This document shows positions 1 through 8,828 of a stretch of 64,000 bases of DNA, in pieces (the first letter of the stretch is position 1; each line of letters begins with the position of its first letter). The notes beneath the pieces were generated by a model that did not search any database, was not told the DNA's origin, and saw only the letters and a list, made by a program, of their open reading frames with translations. A program made the translations under genes and the position numbers. This stretch comes from UBA2970 sp965221075 (lineage in GTDB: Bacteria > Verrucomicrobiota > Verrucomicrobiia > Limisphaerales > AAA164-E04), in NCBI GenBank assembly GCA_965221075.1, contig OZ244865.1, positions 2,728,001 through 2,792,000 on the forward strand, written 5' to 3'.

Positions 1-247
1 TGATCCGCGAGGCGCTGGAGCGGCGCAGCGCGTCCATCATGATGAACATCTCCATCAGGTGGTGGTTGGTGGGAGGGCAGGTGGACTGGACCACGAAGGT
101 GTCCTCCCCCCGGACGTTCTCCTCGATCTTCACGTAGGTCTCCCCGTCGGGGAAGGTGGAGACGGTGGAGCGGCCCAGCGGAATCCCGATGTACTCGGTG
201 ATCGCCCGGGCGAGGGGAACGTTGGAGGTGCCGGCGAAGACCTTCAT
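1..247 (-). CDS. prs: Ribose-phosphate pyrophosphokinase, N-terminal 82 residues (cut by window edge)
   Basis: Makes PRPP from ribose 5-phosphate and ATP in the cytoplasm, feeding purine, pyrimidine, His and Trp synthesis. The reading frame starts at the ATG at 247 and runs off the window. The visible part carries the family N-terminus: MKVFAGTSN, then FPDGETYVKIEENVRG (about residues 33-48) and FVVQST, matching the F-x-D-G-E and E-N-V-R-G motifs of PRPP synthetases. The full protein is normally about 310-320 residues, so roughly a quarter is seen. No Shine-Dalgarno sequence is visible before the ATG. A sigma70-like promoter lies about 50 bases upstream. Identification is firm; completeness cannot be judged. 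Confidence 0.93.
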   Translation of the reverse strand, partial: MKVFAGTSNVPLARAITEYIGIPLGRSTVSTFPDGETYVKIEENVRGEDTFVVQSTCPPTNHHLMEMFIMMDALRRSSASRI

Positions 248-299
248 GGGAGATGGCAGGGGGAGAGCTTGTGGATGTCTGGCGCCGCCGGGCGGGGAA

Positions 300-329
300 C
301 TGATAGCCCCCTCCCCTCGCGGCCTTCAA
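300..329 (-). promoter_or_regulatory. Putative sigma70 promoter for prs
   Basis: On the minus strand TTGAAG (324-329) and TATCAG (300-305) are separated by 18 bases. They sit in the 104-base gap between dsbD and prs, giving an expected leader of about 45 nt. Read by eye only. Confidence 0.45.
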
Positions 330-351
330 GCGCAATTGGGCCCGCCCGCCC

Positions 352-2490
352 TCAGCCTCCGCCGGCGGCCCACTCCAGGGCCTCGAGCACCGTTCCGGGG
401 GTGAGGATCTCGGGAAGGATGCGGGGCTCGGCCTCCAGGCCGGCGGGATAGACCAGCACCATGGGCACCCCGGCCCGGCCCCGGCGCCTGAGCTCCTCGG
501 CGATCTCGGGATCGAAGAGGGTGTTGTCGGCCCGGAAGGCGAGGGTTCCGGTCTCCTCCAGCTTCCGTCGCACCGGATCGATGGCGATGCTGGTCCGCTT
601 GTTGACCAGGCAGTTGTAGCACCAGTCGGCGGTGAAGTCCACCAGCGCCGGATGCCCCTCGCTCCGGGCCCGGGCCACCGCGTCGCGATCCCAGGGATGC
701 CACAGGATCCCCTTCTCCCGGACGGCTTCCGCCCCGGCCTCCCGCGGCCCGTCGCGCCAGGCGAGCTCCCCCTCCAGGACCCACAGGCCTCCCCCCGCCC
801 CGATCAGCAGGGCCAGTCCCGCGGGAAGCAGGCGCCGCCCGCTCCGGCCCTGCACGAACTGCCCCCAGATCCAGGCCGAGGCGGCCGCCAGCACCATCAG
901 CATCCCCATCCACAGCGGCGCTCCCGATTCCGGGGGGAAGTGGGCGAGCGCGACGCTGTAGAGCCAGAGGGCGGTGGCCAGCATGGGAAAGCCCATGGCG
1001 GTCCTGAACTGCGCCATCCAGGGGCCGGGGCGGGGCAGCAGGCCCAGCAGCCGGGGATTGGAGCTGAGGAGCACGTAGGGCAGGGCCAGGCCGGCCGCGA
1101 TGGCGGCGAACATCAGCACGATCACCAGCGGAGGCTGCGCCAGGGCGAAGCCCAGGGAGACGGCCAGGAAGGGCGCGGTGCAGGGGGTGGCCAGGAAGGT
1201 GGCCAGCACCCCGTTGGAGAAGGCCCCCCACTGCCCCCGGCCGCCGGCGAAGCGGCCCAGCAAGCCGGCCAGCCCTCCCCGCGCCCCGATCTCGTAGACC
1301 CCGAAGAAGTTGAGGGCCACCAGCAGGACCAGCAGCATCATGAAGACCAGGAACTGCAGGTTCTGGAACTGCATCCCCCAGCTGGCCTGGCGCCCCGTCT
1401 CGCGGACGGCCAGAACCAGCGCGGCCAGGACCATGAAGGTGCACAGCACCCCCAGGGCGTAGAGCCATCCCAGGCGGCGGACCCGTCCCGGATCGCCCGC
1501 ATGCTGGACGAAGCCCAGGATCTTCAGGGAGATCACCGGGAGCACGCAGGGCATGAAGTTGAGGATGATCCCGCCCAGGAACGCGTAGAGAGCCATCTGC
1601 AGCAGGAAGCCCCAGCCGGGCGGCGCGGCGGCCTCCCCCTCCCCGGGCGGGGCGGCTCCGCCCGGGGAGGGCTCCAGGAGATCGGGTTCCAGGAGAAGAG
1701 AGGCCTCCACCGCGCGGGCGCTTCCCCCCTCCTCCAGAAGGACCACGCCCAGGATCTCCTCGGGCCACCCGCCTTCGTACCGGTAGACGCTCTTGACGAG
1801 CCCTCCTCCCTCGCTCCGGTCCGTCCCTCCCTCGACCGAATAGCTGGAGTGGGGATGGGGAAGGAAGTCCGCCAGGGTCCAAGGGGGATCCTGCTTCGAG
1901 GGTAGGATCTCGAAGCGGCGCCGGTCCTCCTCTGCAGGACCGGTCCAGCCGGCACGGAGCTCGCCGGCCAGGCCGGGCTGGGGAACTCTTTCGAGCCAGC
2001 TTTCGATCCGCGCTCTTTCGGGAGCGGGCGCTCCCGGCTCCCCCACCCTCAGGACCGCCTCCACCTGCGCCGACCGAGGCACGCAGAGCGTCTCGCACTC
2101 CAGCCAGTCGACCTGGCCCCGGATGGGATACTCGCCGGGGGGCGCGTCCGCCGAGATGGCGAAGGGAAGCACCACGTCCTGGCTGTAGATGTAGGAGTAG
2201 ATCCCCTCGGTCTCGTATTTCTCGGGAAGCGGCCAGAGGATGGGGCCTGCCCGGATCCCCTCGGGCAGGTCCCACTCGATCCGCGGCGGGGTGCCGGCGT
2301 CCCCCCCGTTGCGCCAGTAGATGTGCCAGCCCTCCTTGAGCCGGAATTCCAGTCCCGCCCACGCCTCCTCGCCCTGGGAGGCGGAGACGCTGCCCAGCAG
2401 CAGCTCCACCCGGGTCTCCGGGTCGGCCCGGCAGGCCGGAGCCAGGAAGAGGATCCCGAGGAGCAGGGCTGGAAGGGAGGCCGGCTTCAT
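352..2490 (-). CDS. dsbD: DsbD-type thiol:disulfide interchange protein (cytochrome c biogenesis transmembrane family)
   Basis: Passes reducing power from cytoplasmic thioredoxin across the inner membrane to periplasmic thiol proteins. At 712 residues it is longer than E. coli DsbD (about 565). Order of parts: signal peptide (MKPASLPALLLGILFL then ACRA/DP); periplasmic DsbD-N-like domain with GWHIYWRNGGDAG and a Cys pair CETLC; a multi-helix membrane core with the two conserved Cys sites NFMPCVLP and ATPCTAPF; a C-terminal thioredoxin-like domain with DWCYNC. All three redox modules therefore keep their cysteines. A GTG start at 2514 would add eight residues, but the ATG at 2490 opens directly on the signal peptide and is preferred. 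It lies 31 bases after the SDR gene, in the rhomboid-purB-SDR-dsbD operon. Confidence 0.9.
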   Translation of the reverse strand: MKPASLPALLLGILFLAPACRADPETRVELLLGSVSASQGEEAWAGLEFRLKEGWHIYWRNGGDAGTPPRIEWDLPEGIRAGPILWPLPEKYETEGIYSYIYSQDVVLPFAISADAPPGEYPIRGQVDWLECETLCVPRSAQVEAVLRVGEPGAPAPERARIESWLERVPQPGLAGELRAGWTGPAEEDRRRFEILPSKQDPPWTLADFLPHPHSSYSVEGGTDRSEGGGLVKSVYRYEGGWPEEILGVVLLEEGGSARAVEASLLLEPDLLEPSPGGAAPPGEGEAAAPPGWGFLLQMALYAFLGGIILNFMPCVLPVISLKILGFVQHAGDPGRVRRLGWLYALGVLCTFMVLAALVLAVRETGRQASWGMQFQNLQFLVFMMLLVLLVALNFFGVYEIGARGGLAGLLGRFAGGRGQWGAFSNGVLATFLATPCTAPFLAVSLGFALAQPPLVIVLMFAAIAAGLALPYVLLSSNPRLLGLLPRPGPWMAQFRTAMGFPMLATALWLYSVALAHFPPESGAPLWMGMLMVLAAASAWIWGQFVQGRSGRRLLPAGLALLIGAGGGLWVLEGELAWRDGPREAGAEAVREKGILWHPWDRDAVARARSEGHPALVDFTADWCYNCLVNKRTSIAIDPVRRKLEETGTLAFRADNTLFDPEIAEELRRRGRAGVPMVLVYPAGLEAEPRILPEILTPGTVLEALEWAAGGG

Positions 2491-2521
2491 TCCGCCGTAG
2501 AGGGGAGAAAGCACGGCTCGA

Positions 2522-3328
2522 TCATTTCCCGGCCGTCTCCGGAGTCAAGCACGCATCCGACACCTCCCAGCCCCAGTCGGCCCCGATCACCTGCCCGGTG
2601 ATCCCCCGGGACTCGTCGGAGAGGAGATGGACCACCAGCCCGTCCAGATCCTCCGCCCTTCCGATCCCGCCGGGCGAGAGGGGCTGGCGCGCCCGGGCGT
2701 AGGCCCTGACGTCCTGGTCCTCCTGGGCCCTGCGGGACATGGGGGTGGCCACCAGGGCGGGGGCGATCACGTTGAAGCGGATCCCGCTGGAGGCGTACGC
2801 GGAGGCGCAGGAGCGGGCGAGCCCGGCCAGGGCCGCCTTGGCCGCGGCGTAGGCGTGGGTCCCGAAGTGGCGGGAGGCGGGGGCGTGGCCCAGGACCGAT
2901 CCGCAGTTGAGGATCGAGCCCGGGACCCGGCGGGCGAGCAGGGAGCGGACCACCGCCCGGTTGGAAAGGAACGCCGAGGTGAGGTTGTGCGAGAGGGTGG
3001 CCTCCCACCCCTCCAGGGGGATCCGGTGGAGCGGCCCGTCCCCCGCCCCGCGGCCCGAGCCGCCGGCCACATGGTAGAGCCCGTCGAGCGAGCCGAACCT
3101 CTCCAGGGCCATCCGCACGGCCTTCTCGGCGGTGCCGTCCACGGCGGCGTCGCCGCAGAGGCCCGCGGCGGGCTCCCCCAGGATCTCCAGGGCCCGGTCC
3201 AGGCTCCCGGCGCTCCTTCCCGCCACCACCACCCGGGCCCCCTCCCGGACCAGGGCCCGGGCCGCCGAGAGCCCCAGCCCGGTGGTCCCCCCCATCACCA
3301 GCAGGGTCCTCCCCGAGAGGCGGCTCAC
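2522..3328 (-). CDS. Short-chain dehydrogenase/reductase (SDR) family oxidoreductase
   Basis: NAD(P)-dependent oxidoreductase of the classical SDR fold, 268 residues. The N-terminal nucleotide-binding motif is GGTTGLG (about residues 13-19). The active site shows the Ser in LNCGS and the Tyr/Lys pair in AYAAAK. A C-terminal GQVIGADWGW resembles the usual SDR end (GQ-x-x-x-V-D-G-G). The GTG start overlaps the purB stop codon (GTGA), so the two are probably translationally coupled, and no other in-frame start fits. Closely similar SDRs include 3-oxoacyl-ACP reductases and sugar dehydrogenases. The purB neighbour gives no clue to the substrate, so none is assigned. Confidence 0.85.
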   Translation of the reverse strand: MSRLSGRTLLVMGGTTGLGLSAARALVREGARVVVAGRSAGSLDRALEILGEPAAGLCGDAAVDGTAEKAVRMALERFGSLDGLYHVAGGSGRGAGDGPLHRIPLEGWEATLSHNLTSAFLSNRAVVRSLLARRVPGSILNCGSVLGHAPASRHFGTHAYAAAKAALAGLARSCASAYASSGIRFNVIAPALVATPMSRRAQEDQDVRAYARARQPLSPGGIGRAEDLDGLVVHLLSDESRGITGQVIGADWGWEVSDACLTPETAGK

Positions 3329-4641
3329 AGGACTCCGGTGCGGCGCAGGAACTCGTCCACCCGGCGCAGGTGGAGGGACAGGTCGCACACCTCCTCCAGC
3401 CTCCGGCGATCGACCACCGCGGCGGCCTCGGGATCGCCGAGGACGCGCTCCCGGAAGCTGGCGTCCTTCCGCCCGGCCCGGATGTCCTTCCAGGTCTCCA
3501 TGGCGTTGCGCTGGACGATACGGTAGGCGTCCTCCCGGCTCATCCCCCGGCGCACCAGCTCCAGCAGCACCGTCTGCGAGTGCCAGAGCCCGGCCGAGGC
3601 CTCCAGGTTGCGCTGCATGGCGTCCTGGTGCACCAGGAGCCCCTCCACCAGGCGGGCCGCCAGGTCCAGCATGTAGTCGAGCAGGATGAATGAGTCGGGG
3701 AAGATCACCCGCTCGGCCGAGCTGTGGCTGATGTCCCGCTCGTGCCACAGGGCGACGTTCTCCATGGCCGCGGCGGCGTTGCCGCGCAGCACCCGGGCCA
3801 GGCCGCAGAGCCGCTCCGCCGAGATGGGGTTGCGCTTGTGGGGCATGGCGCTCGATCCCTTCTGGCCCGGAGCGAAGCTCTCCTCCGCCTCCAGGACCTC
3901 GGTCCGCTGCAGATGCCGCAGCTCGGTGGCCCACCGGTCGATGCTGCATCCGGTCAGGGCCAGGAAGGAGAGGCACTCGGCATGGATGTCCCGCTGCACC
4001 ACCTGGGTGGCCAGGGGGGCCGGGGCCAGGCCCAGGGCCCGGCAGACCTTCTCCTCCACCGCTCCCGAGAGATGCGCGCCGGTGCCCACCGCTCCCGAGA
4101 TCTTGCCCACCGCCACCCGGGGGCGGAGGGCCTCCAGCCGCTCCTTGGCCCGCCCGAACTCGTCGTGCATCAGCGCCATCTTCAGCCCGAAGGTCAGGGG
4201 CTCGGCGTGGATCCCGTGGCTGCGCCCGATCATCGGGACCAGCCGGTGCTCCAGGGCCTTGGAGCGCGCCGCCCGGCGCAGACCGTCCAGGCCCTCCCCG
4301 ATCCGGTCCAGGGAGCGGACCATCTGCACCGCGAAGGCGGTGTCGAGCACGTCGCTGCTCGTCAGGCCGAAATGCAGCCAGCGCGACGCCGGAGGCCCGA
4401 TGTTCTCCGCCACGTTGGTGGTGAAGGCCACCACGTCGTGGTTGAGCGTCCTCTCCAGCTGGCGGCACCGCTCGATCGAGAAGGAGGCCCGGGACTCGAT
4501 CCGCTCCAGATCCTCCCGTGGAACGATTCCCTCCTCAGCCAGTGCCCGGGCGGCGAGCAGCTCGACGCGAAGCCACAGATCCAGCCTGGCCTGCTGGGAC
4601 CACAGGCCCTTCATCCCGGGCCGGGAGTAGCGGTCGATCAT
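3325..4641 (-). CDS. purB: Adenylosuccinate lyase
   Basis: Cleaves SAICAR to AICAR and adenylosuccinate to AMP, each releasing fumarate, in purine synthesis. At 438 residues it is normal for the shorter, bacterial type of the fumarase/aspartase superfamily. Visible signatures are LTSSD (about 93-97), GRSHGIHAEP (about 139-148, catalytic His region) and the superfamily hallmark SSAMPHKRNP (about 263-272) on the flexible catalytic loop. It follows the rhomboid gene by 9 bases and its stop overlaps the SDR start. Argininosuccinate lyase and 3-carboxymuconate cycloisomerase share the fold, but the MIDRYSRP opening and the AMPHKRNP form fit PurB. Confidence 0.94.
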   Translation of the reverse strand: MIDRYSRPGMKGLWSQQARLDLWLRVELLAARALAEEGIVPREDLERIESRASFSIERCRQLERTLNHDVVAFTTNVAENIGPPASRWLHFGLTSSDVLDTAFAVQMVRSLDRIGEGLDGLRRAARSKALEHRLVPMIGRSHGIHAEPLTFGLKMALMHDEFGRAKERLEALRPRVAVGKISGAVGTGAHLSGAVEEKVCRALGLAPAPLATQVVQRDIHAECLSFLALTGCSIDRWATELRHLQRTEVLEAEESFAPGQKGSSAMPHKRNPISAERLCGLARVLRGNAAAAMENVALWHERDISHSSAERVIFPDSFILLDYMLDLAARLVEGLLVHQDAMQRNLEASAGLWHSQTVLLELVRRGMSREDAYRIVQRNAMETWKDIRAGRKDASFRERVLGDPEAAAVVDRRRLEEVCDLSLHLRRVDEFLRRTGVL

Positions 4642-4650
4642 CGGCAGGGC

Positions 4651-5505
4651 TCAGTAGCGGGACCCGCTCCGCTTCCGGATCCGGTCCCCCGCCTGCCTGA
4701 GGATCTCCCTCTCCTCCTCGGTCAGGCTCTGGATCCCCTTGTCCGAGATCTTCTCCAGGATGGGATCGATGTCGCGGCTGACGAAGTCTCCCGACGCGGG
4801 GCGGGCCGGACGGGGATCCCTCCGGCGGGGCGTCCTGGGAACCGCCTTGGCGAAGTCCAGCCAGCCAGAGGGGCGGGAGCCGCCCTTGAGCAGGGAGCCC
4901 GCGTAGAGCGCCCCCCCCAGCAGGCCGCCCAGGTGCCCCCCGTGGGCGATCTGGCCGTCGCCCATGAACAGGATGCCGAACACGGCCAGCCCCGCGGCCA
5001 TCCACAGGATGGTGCGGCCCCGGAAGGTCACCGGCAGGACGAAGGCCAGAAGCACCGTGATCCGCCGATCGGGAAAGAGCCGGGCGTAGCATGCGAAGAT
5101 GCCGAATATGGCGGCCGAGGCCCCGACCATCGGACTGTCCTCGAACCAGGGAAGCAGGGCCAGGAGGACCTGCAGGACCCCTCCGGAGACTCCCGCGAGG
5201 AAGTAGAGGCGGAGAAAGCGGGAGGGCCCCAGTATGCGCTCCACCTCACGTCCCATCAGCCAGAGGCAGAGCATGTTGAAGAGGAGGTGCAGGGGAAAAG
5301 CGCTGCGGCTGTCGTGGAGGAACTGGTAGGTGACCAGCTGGAAGAGATAGCCTTCCTTCAGCCCCTCCAGGCTCAGGTAGAAATACCGGTCTACGGGAAA
5401 CTCCACCCAGCGCTCCAGGATCATCTGGACCACGAACAAGGCCACGTTCGCCAGGATCAGCCCCCGGGTGAGCCTGCCGTAGCCACCGTAGGATCCGGCT
5501 CCCAT
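4651..5505 (-). CDS. Rhomboid-family intramembrane serine protease
   Basis: Cleaves transmembrane segments of client proteins inside the bilayer. The protein has 284 residues and about six membrane helices. The catalytic Ser is in GASAAIFG (Ser about 130), and the catalytic His is most likely His 191 in AHGGHLGG. The L1-loop region after the first helix is present (VTYQFLHDS...HLLFN). A charged cytoplasmic tail of about 80 residues follows, ending in an acidic/basic stretch. The frame is open to a TTG at 5562, but the ATG at 5505 has an upstream GGGAG and a promoter ending about 30 bases before it, and was chosen. It is the first gene of the operon with purB, the SDR and dsbD. The substrate is unknown. 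Confidence 0.88.
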   Translation of the reverse strand: MGAGSYGGYGRLTRGLILANVALFVVQMILERWVEFPVDRYFYLSLEGLKEGYLFQLVTYQFLHDSRSAFPLHLLFNMLCLWLMGREVERILGPSRFLRLYFLAGVSGGVLQVLLALLPWFEDSPMVGASAAIFGIFACYARLFPDRRITVLLAFVLPVTFRGRTILWMAAGLAVFGILFMGDGQIAHGGHLGGLLGGALYAGSLLKGGSRPSGWLDFAKAVPRTPRRRDPRPARPASGDFVSRDIDPILEKISDKGIQSLTEEEREILRQAGDRIRKRSGSRY

Positions 5506-5516
5506 GTAGTGACGAT

Positions 5517-5521
5517 CTCCC
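5517..5521 (-). promoter_or_regulatory. Ribosome binding site deciding the rhomboid start
   Basis: GGGAG on the minus strand lies 11 bases before the ATG at 5505. The upstream TTG at 5562 has no such site. Confidence 0.45.
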
Positions 5522-5534
5522 AGCACCGGAACGC

Positions 5535-5562
5535 AGGATAGGTGAGTCGGGCCGTTGTTCAA
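5535..5562 (-). promoter_or_regulatory. Putative sigma70 promoter of the rhomboid-purB-SDR-dsbD operon
   Basis: TTGAAC (5557-5562) and TATCCT (5535-5540) on the minus strand with a 16-base spacer. The expected transcript start is near 5528, about 22 bases before the chosen rhomboid ATG. Its position argues against the TTG start, which would lie inside the -35 box. Confidence 0.45.
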
Positions 5563-6032
5563 CCGGTTTTGCCGGAGCTGCGCAGAGCCGGCGAACCGGC
5601 CTGCAGCGCGTTCCCGGCGTGGGCGTCCTGCCGGGACCTGCGGACCGCGTCATAAGCGCTGCCCGACCGCTTCTTGCCAGACGGGATCGCCAACGAGCCG
5701 CCCCTGGCGGTCTGGCGCAGGAAGACGGGCTCTTCCCCAACCGTACCGCAGGCGCCGTTCACAGGGTCGCAGCCCCGTGCCGGCTGGGGGATGGAGGGAG
5801 GAACAGGAGCGCCTCAGCGCAGTCCCGGACCGGTCTGGCAAGAGACTGCTCCTCCCCTCGCCCCGGATCCCCGGCCGGAGCTTTCCTCTGTCCTGCCGGC
5901 TGCCAGTTTTGAAGCCCTGGCGGAGCCTTCCCGTAGGGCCGCTGGAGGAAGCCCGCGGCTATCGGCCGGGGGGAAGTCCAGGCGGGGACGGACGAAGTGG
6001 AGCTCCCAGGAGGACGGAACTGGATGCGTTCC
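5563..6032. other. Intergenic stretch, no gene recognised
   Basis: About 470 bases between the exported-protein gene and the rhomboid promoter. Only short overlapping frames of biased composition are open. I see no RNA gene, hairpin with a T tract, or repeat. Confidence 0.5.
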
Positions 6033-8828
6033 TCACTCTCCCTCTCCGGGGTCCACCGGCATGACCACCCAATCGCGGTAGGGATCGGGTTCGGCCGGAT
6101 GGTCGCCCAGAGCCAGCTCCCGCACCTCGGCAAGAGGAATCTCGCTCCGGCCGTGGATGCCGGACTGCAGCACCAGATCGCCGAACTGGGCGGACATTTC
6201 CTCGAAGAGCAGCGCCTGGCCGCCCGAGAGCTTCACCCGGATCTTCCCTTCCGGCCCCCCATCCCCGGGCACGGCGATCCGCACCACCTGACGGACCAGA
6301 TCGAGGCCGAGCCGCCGTTCCGAGATCCGGGTGCGAAGCAGAAGGTCCTCCTCGTCCATCGATACCAGCTCGCCCCGAAGCACGTCGCCGTTGCGGGCCA
6401 CCACCAGATGGGTGGGAGGGGGACGGCCGCCGAAACGGGGAACTCGGAGCGCCTGGCGGACCAGATCGCCCACCCCGTCCTGCTCCTCCGTCTCTTCGCC
6501 GACTCTCGACCAGATACCAGCTCCAAATTCGCGCATGATCTCGATTTGCTCTTCCGGATCGAGTTCGCGGGCGATCAGCTCCCCCAGCTCGGGATCCCAT
6601 ACCATTCTCGGGGGCATTTGGGGCATGGGGGGATTTCCGATCCATCTGCCCGGAGGCATGTTCCTCGGGTTTTCCTCGTCCAGCCGGAAGGGCTCACGGT
6701 CCATCTCGATTGCCCTGACCCGATCCAGGGGCAGGGAGCGCCTGCCCAGCAACGGAGCCTCCAGTTCCAGCCGTCCCTCTCCGCAGGCCACCACCCGGCA
6801 GTACAGGGACTGGTTTCCGAACAGCCGGACCATGTGCGGATACTCCGTATCTGCGAACCTGCGATTCACCGGGCTGTTGGCGACGATCCTCAAGGGTCCG
6901 GTCTGGGGCAGCGGCTGTGGAGAGGAGGCTCCTTCGGGGCGCCACAGCAGGGGATTCTCTCCATCCCCTGACAGCAGGCGCCCGCTGAACTCCAGATCAT
7001 CGCCCAGGTGCAGCACATGGCGCGTCTGGCCGACGAAGGGCTCCGACGAGACGAGCAACTGCAATGCGGCCAGTCCCTCCCGGGAGAATTCCAGTGGTTG
7101 CTCCGACAGTTCCGTGGCCAGCCTCAGGGATTCTCCGTCCGCTCCAAGCAACCGGCCCTTCAGCGAGATGCCGTCTCCGTAGGAAAGCAGGGCGTCGCCC
7201 GTCGGCTGGGATCCAGCCTCGGCCATGGGGAAGTACACCCGTTTCACATCCTCCAGATCCAGCTCCCTGCCGGACTCCCCGGACGCCACGATCCATCGAC
7301 CGGTTTCCGGATCGTGAAGCAGGTCGCCCGGGAGAACATTCCCTCCCGACAGCCTGATCCGCTTTCCTGACTGGAATTCCTCGGGAATGCCGGATGCGGT
7401 CCTGTAGATGCAGATCCGAGCCACCTCCAGATCGGTTCCCTCGTTTTGAAGGGAGAAGGTGGTCTGCCCCGTGACCACTTGCGCTCCCTCCCAGCGGGCC
7501 ATCAGGGCTCCCTTGTAGTCCAGGACCTCCAGGAGCCTGGACTGGAGATCGTAGCAGAGCCGCAGCCGCAGCTCCCTTTCCTGGGGATCCAGGATCTTCA
7601 CCACCTCGAAGAAGTCGCCCCGGGTCGCGACCAGCGCATCGTCCCAGGTCTCCAGCCAGAAGGAGTCCTCCCGACTAACATGCTGCAACGACTGGCCCAG
7701 CCCCAACGAGAACCGGGGACTGCCGCTGGAGTGGATCTCCACCTCCATCTCGAAGCTCGGGGGGAGGTCGATGTCCAGAAATAGCGAGTCGTTGCCGCTG
7801 GTACGCAACCGGCCATCTTCGCTGGAGGTCCAGCCGTCCAGCTGCCCGTCGACTTCCGGCAGCTCGGCATCCTTGTGCAGGATGAGACTGCCTTTGTCGG
7901 GAAGGGAATAAGTAGGGCATATCAGGGGAGAGCTCTGGTCCCCCATGAACTGGAACCTGAAGGGCCGCCAGCCAGTGGAGTTCAGTTCCATGGAGCGAGG
8001 GAAGCGGGGGCCCATCATACGGCCCCGCCTAGGATTGTCGTGCCTGAGGCCATCCAGCTGTATCGACTGTCCTCCCACTCTCAGGGCGGCCCAATGGGGA
8101 GCCTCCTCGACATCCTCCTGCTTGAAGGTGGCCAGCCCCATGGAGACAGTTGAAGTTGCCATGGCAGGCGCTGTGCGTGCGCCCCCCAGGTTGATCTCGC
8201 CTTCGAACACCAGGGCCTGCGGCTCGTCCAGGGAAGCCACGGAGAAGTCGATTAGCCCATCGGGCAGTTCGCCTTCGGCGACGAGCTCCATCCGCGAGAA
8301 GTCCGTGAACCGGCCACCTCGGCCACCGGCCTCCCACCCCTCATCCAACCTGTGTACCCGGTAGCGGAGGTTGCGGAGGATTCTCCGGTCCCGCACCAGC
8401 CAGTCCAGGTAGCCTTCTGCCAGGAAAACCCTGTTGGAATCGTCCAGGCGCTCCATGGTCCATAGCGCATCCCGGGCGATCCGCTCCAGATCGACGATCG
8501 GGCTTCGGACCAGGAATCCGCTCTCGTCGGCTCCCACCAGATCGGCCGGAAACGAGTCGCCTGCATGGGTCCGGACGATGAAGTCTCCCCGCAAAGGCAT
8601 GGGAGAAGCCTTGAAGTCGATCGATTCGATGAAGGCGATATCGAGATCCCACGGCTGGGGCCAGAGGGGGCTGGCCCAGTGGACGCGCCCCTCCCCGATC
8701 TCGAGCAGGGAGCCCGGAAGCACGTCCCCGTTGCGCCATCTGATCTGGTCAGCCCGAGCCCATCCTGCACATCCCGCCAGCAGGCAGGCGCAGAGAAGCA
8801 GATGAAACAGCCTCGTCTTCATTCCCAT
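6033..8828 (-). CDS. Large putative lipoprotein with repeated NGD-type elements, function unknown
   Basis: 931 residues, not assignable to a named family. The N-terminus has a short hydrophobic stretch ending in the lipobox LAGC (Cys 20), so export and lipidation are likely. At least six copies of a roughly 20-residue element of the form NGD-x-L-x-G-x-L...L-x-L recur: NGDVLPGSLL near residue 33, GGNVLPGDLL, YGDGISLKGRLL, LGDDLEFSGRLL, NQSLYCRVV and NGDVLRGELV near the C-terminus. Several are followed by a segment ending in an I/L-x-L-x-x-V-x-x-I strand. Between them lies a region (about 320-470) of alternating beta-strand character that could be a lectin-like sandwich; this is inference. The first ATG (8828) overlaps the upstream gene by 10 bases; the ATG at 8822 gives an ATGA overlap and is an equally good start. 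Confidence 0.75.
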   Translation of the reverse strand: MGMKTRLFHLLLCACLLAGCAGWARADQIRWRNGDVLPGSLLEIGEGRVHWASPLWPQPWDLDIAFIESIDFKASPMPLRGDFIVRTHAGDSFPADLVGADESGFLVRSPIVDLERIARDALWTMERLDDSNRVFLAEGYLDWLVRDRRILRNLRYRVHRLDEGWEAGGRGGRFTDFSRMELVAEGELPDGLIDFSVASLDEPQALVFEGEINLGGARTAPAMATSTVSMGLATFKQEDVEEAPHWAALRVGGQSIQLDGLRHDNPRRGRMMGPRFPRSMELNSTGWRPFRFQFMGDQSSPLICPTYSLPDKGSLILHKDAELPEVDGQLDGWTSSEDGRLRTSGNDSLFLDIDLPPSFEMEVEIHSSGSPRFSLGLGQSLQHVSREDSFWLETWDDALVATRGDFFEVVKILDPQERELRLRLCYDLQSRLLEVLDYKGALMARWEGAQVVTGQTTFSLQNEGTDLEVARICIYRTASGIPEEFQSGKRIRLSGGNVLPGDLLHDPETGRWIVASGESGRELDLEDVKRVYFPMAEAGSQPTGDALLSYGDGISLKGRLLGADGESLRLATELSEQPLEFSREGLAALQLLVSSEPFVGQTRHVLHLGDDLEFSGRLLSGDGENPLLWRPEGASSPQPLPQTGPLRIVANSPVNRRFADTEYPHMVRLFGNQSLYCRVVACGEGRLELEAPLLGRRSLPLDRVRAIEMDREPFRLDEENPRNMPPGRWIGNPPMPQMPPRMVWDPELGELIARELDPEEQIEIMREFGAGIWSRVGEETEEQDGVGDLVRQALRVPRFGGRPPPTHLVVARNGDVLRGELVSMDEEDLLLRTRISERRLGLDLVRQVVRIAVPGDGGPEGKIRVKLSGGQALLFEEMSAQFGDLVLQSGIHGRSEIPLAEVRELALGDHPAEPDPYRDWVVMPVDPGEGE

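Noticed and set aside
652..1905. Long open frames antisense to dsbD and similar ones across all real genes (for example 3724-5541, 15751-18039, 18886-21228, 20354-23116, 24111-26690)
   Set aside because: They are shadows of GC-rich genes: composition is Pro/Gly/Ala/Arg-rich, no motif is present, and each lies opposite or out of phase with a gene whose family motifs are clear.
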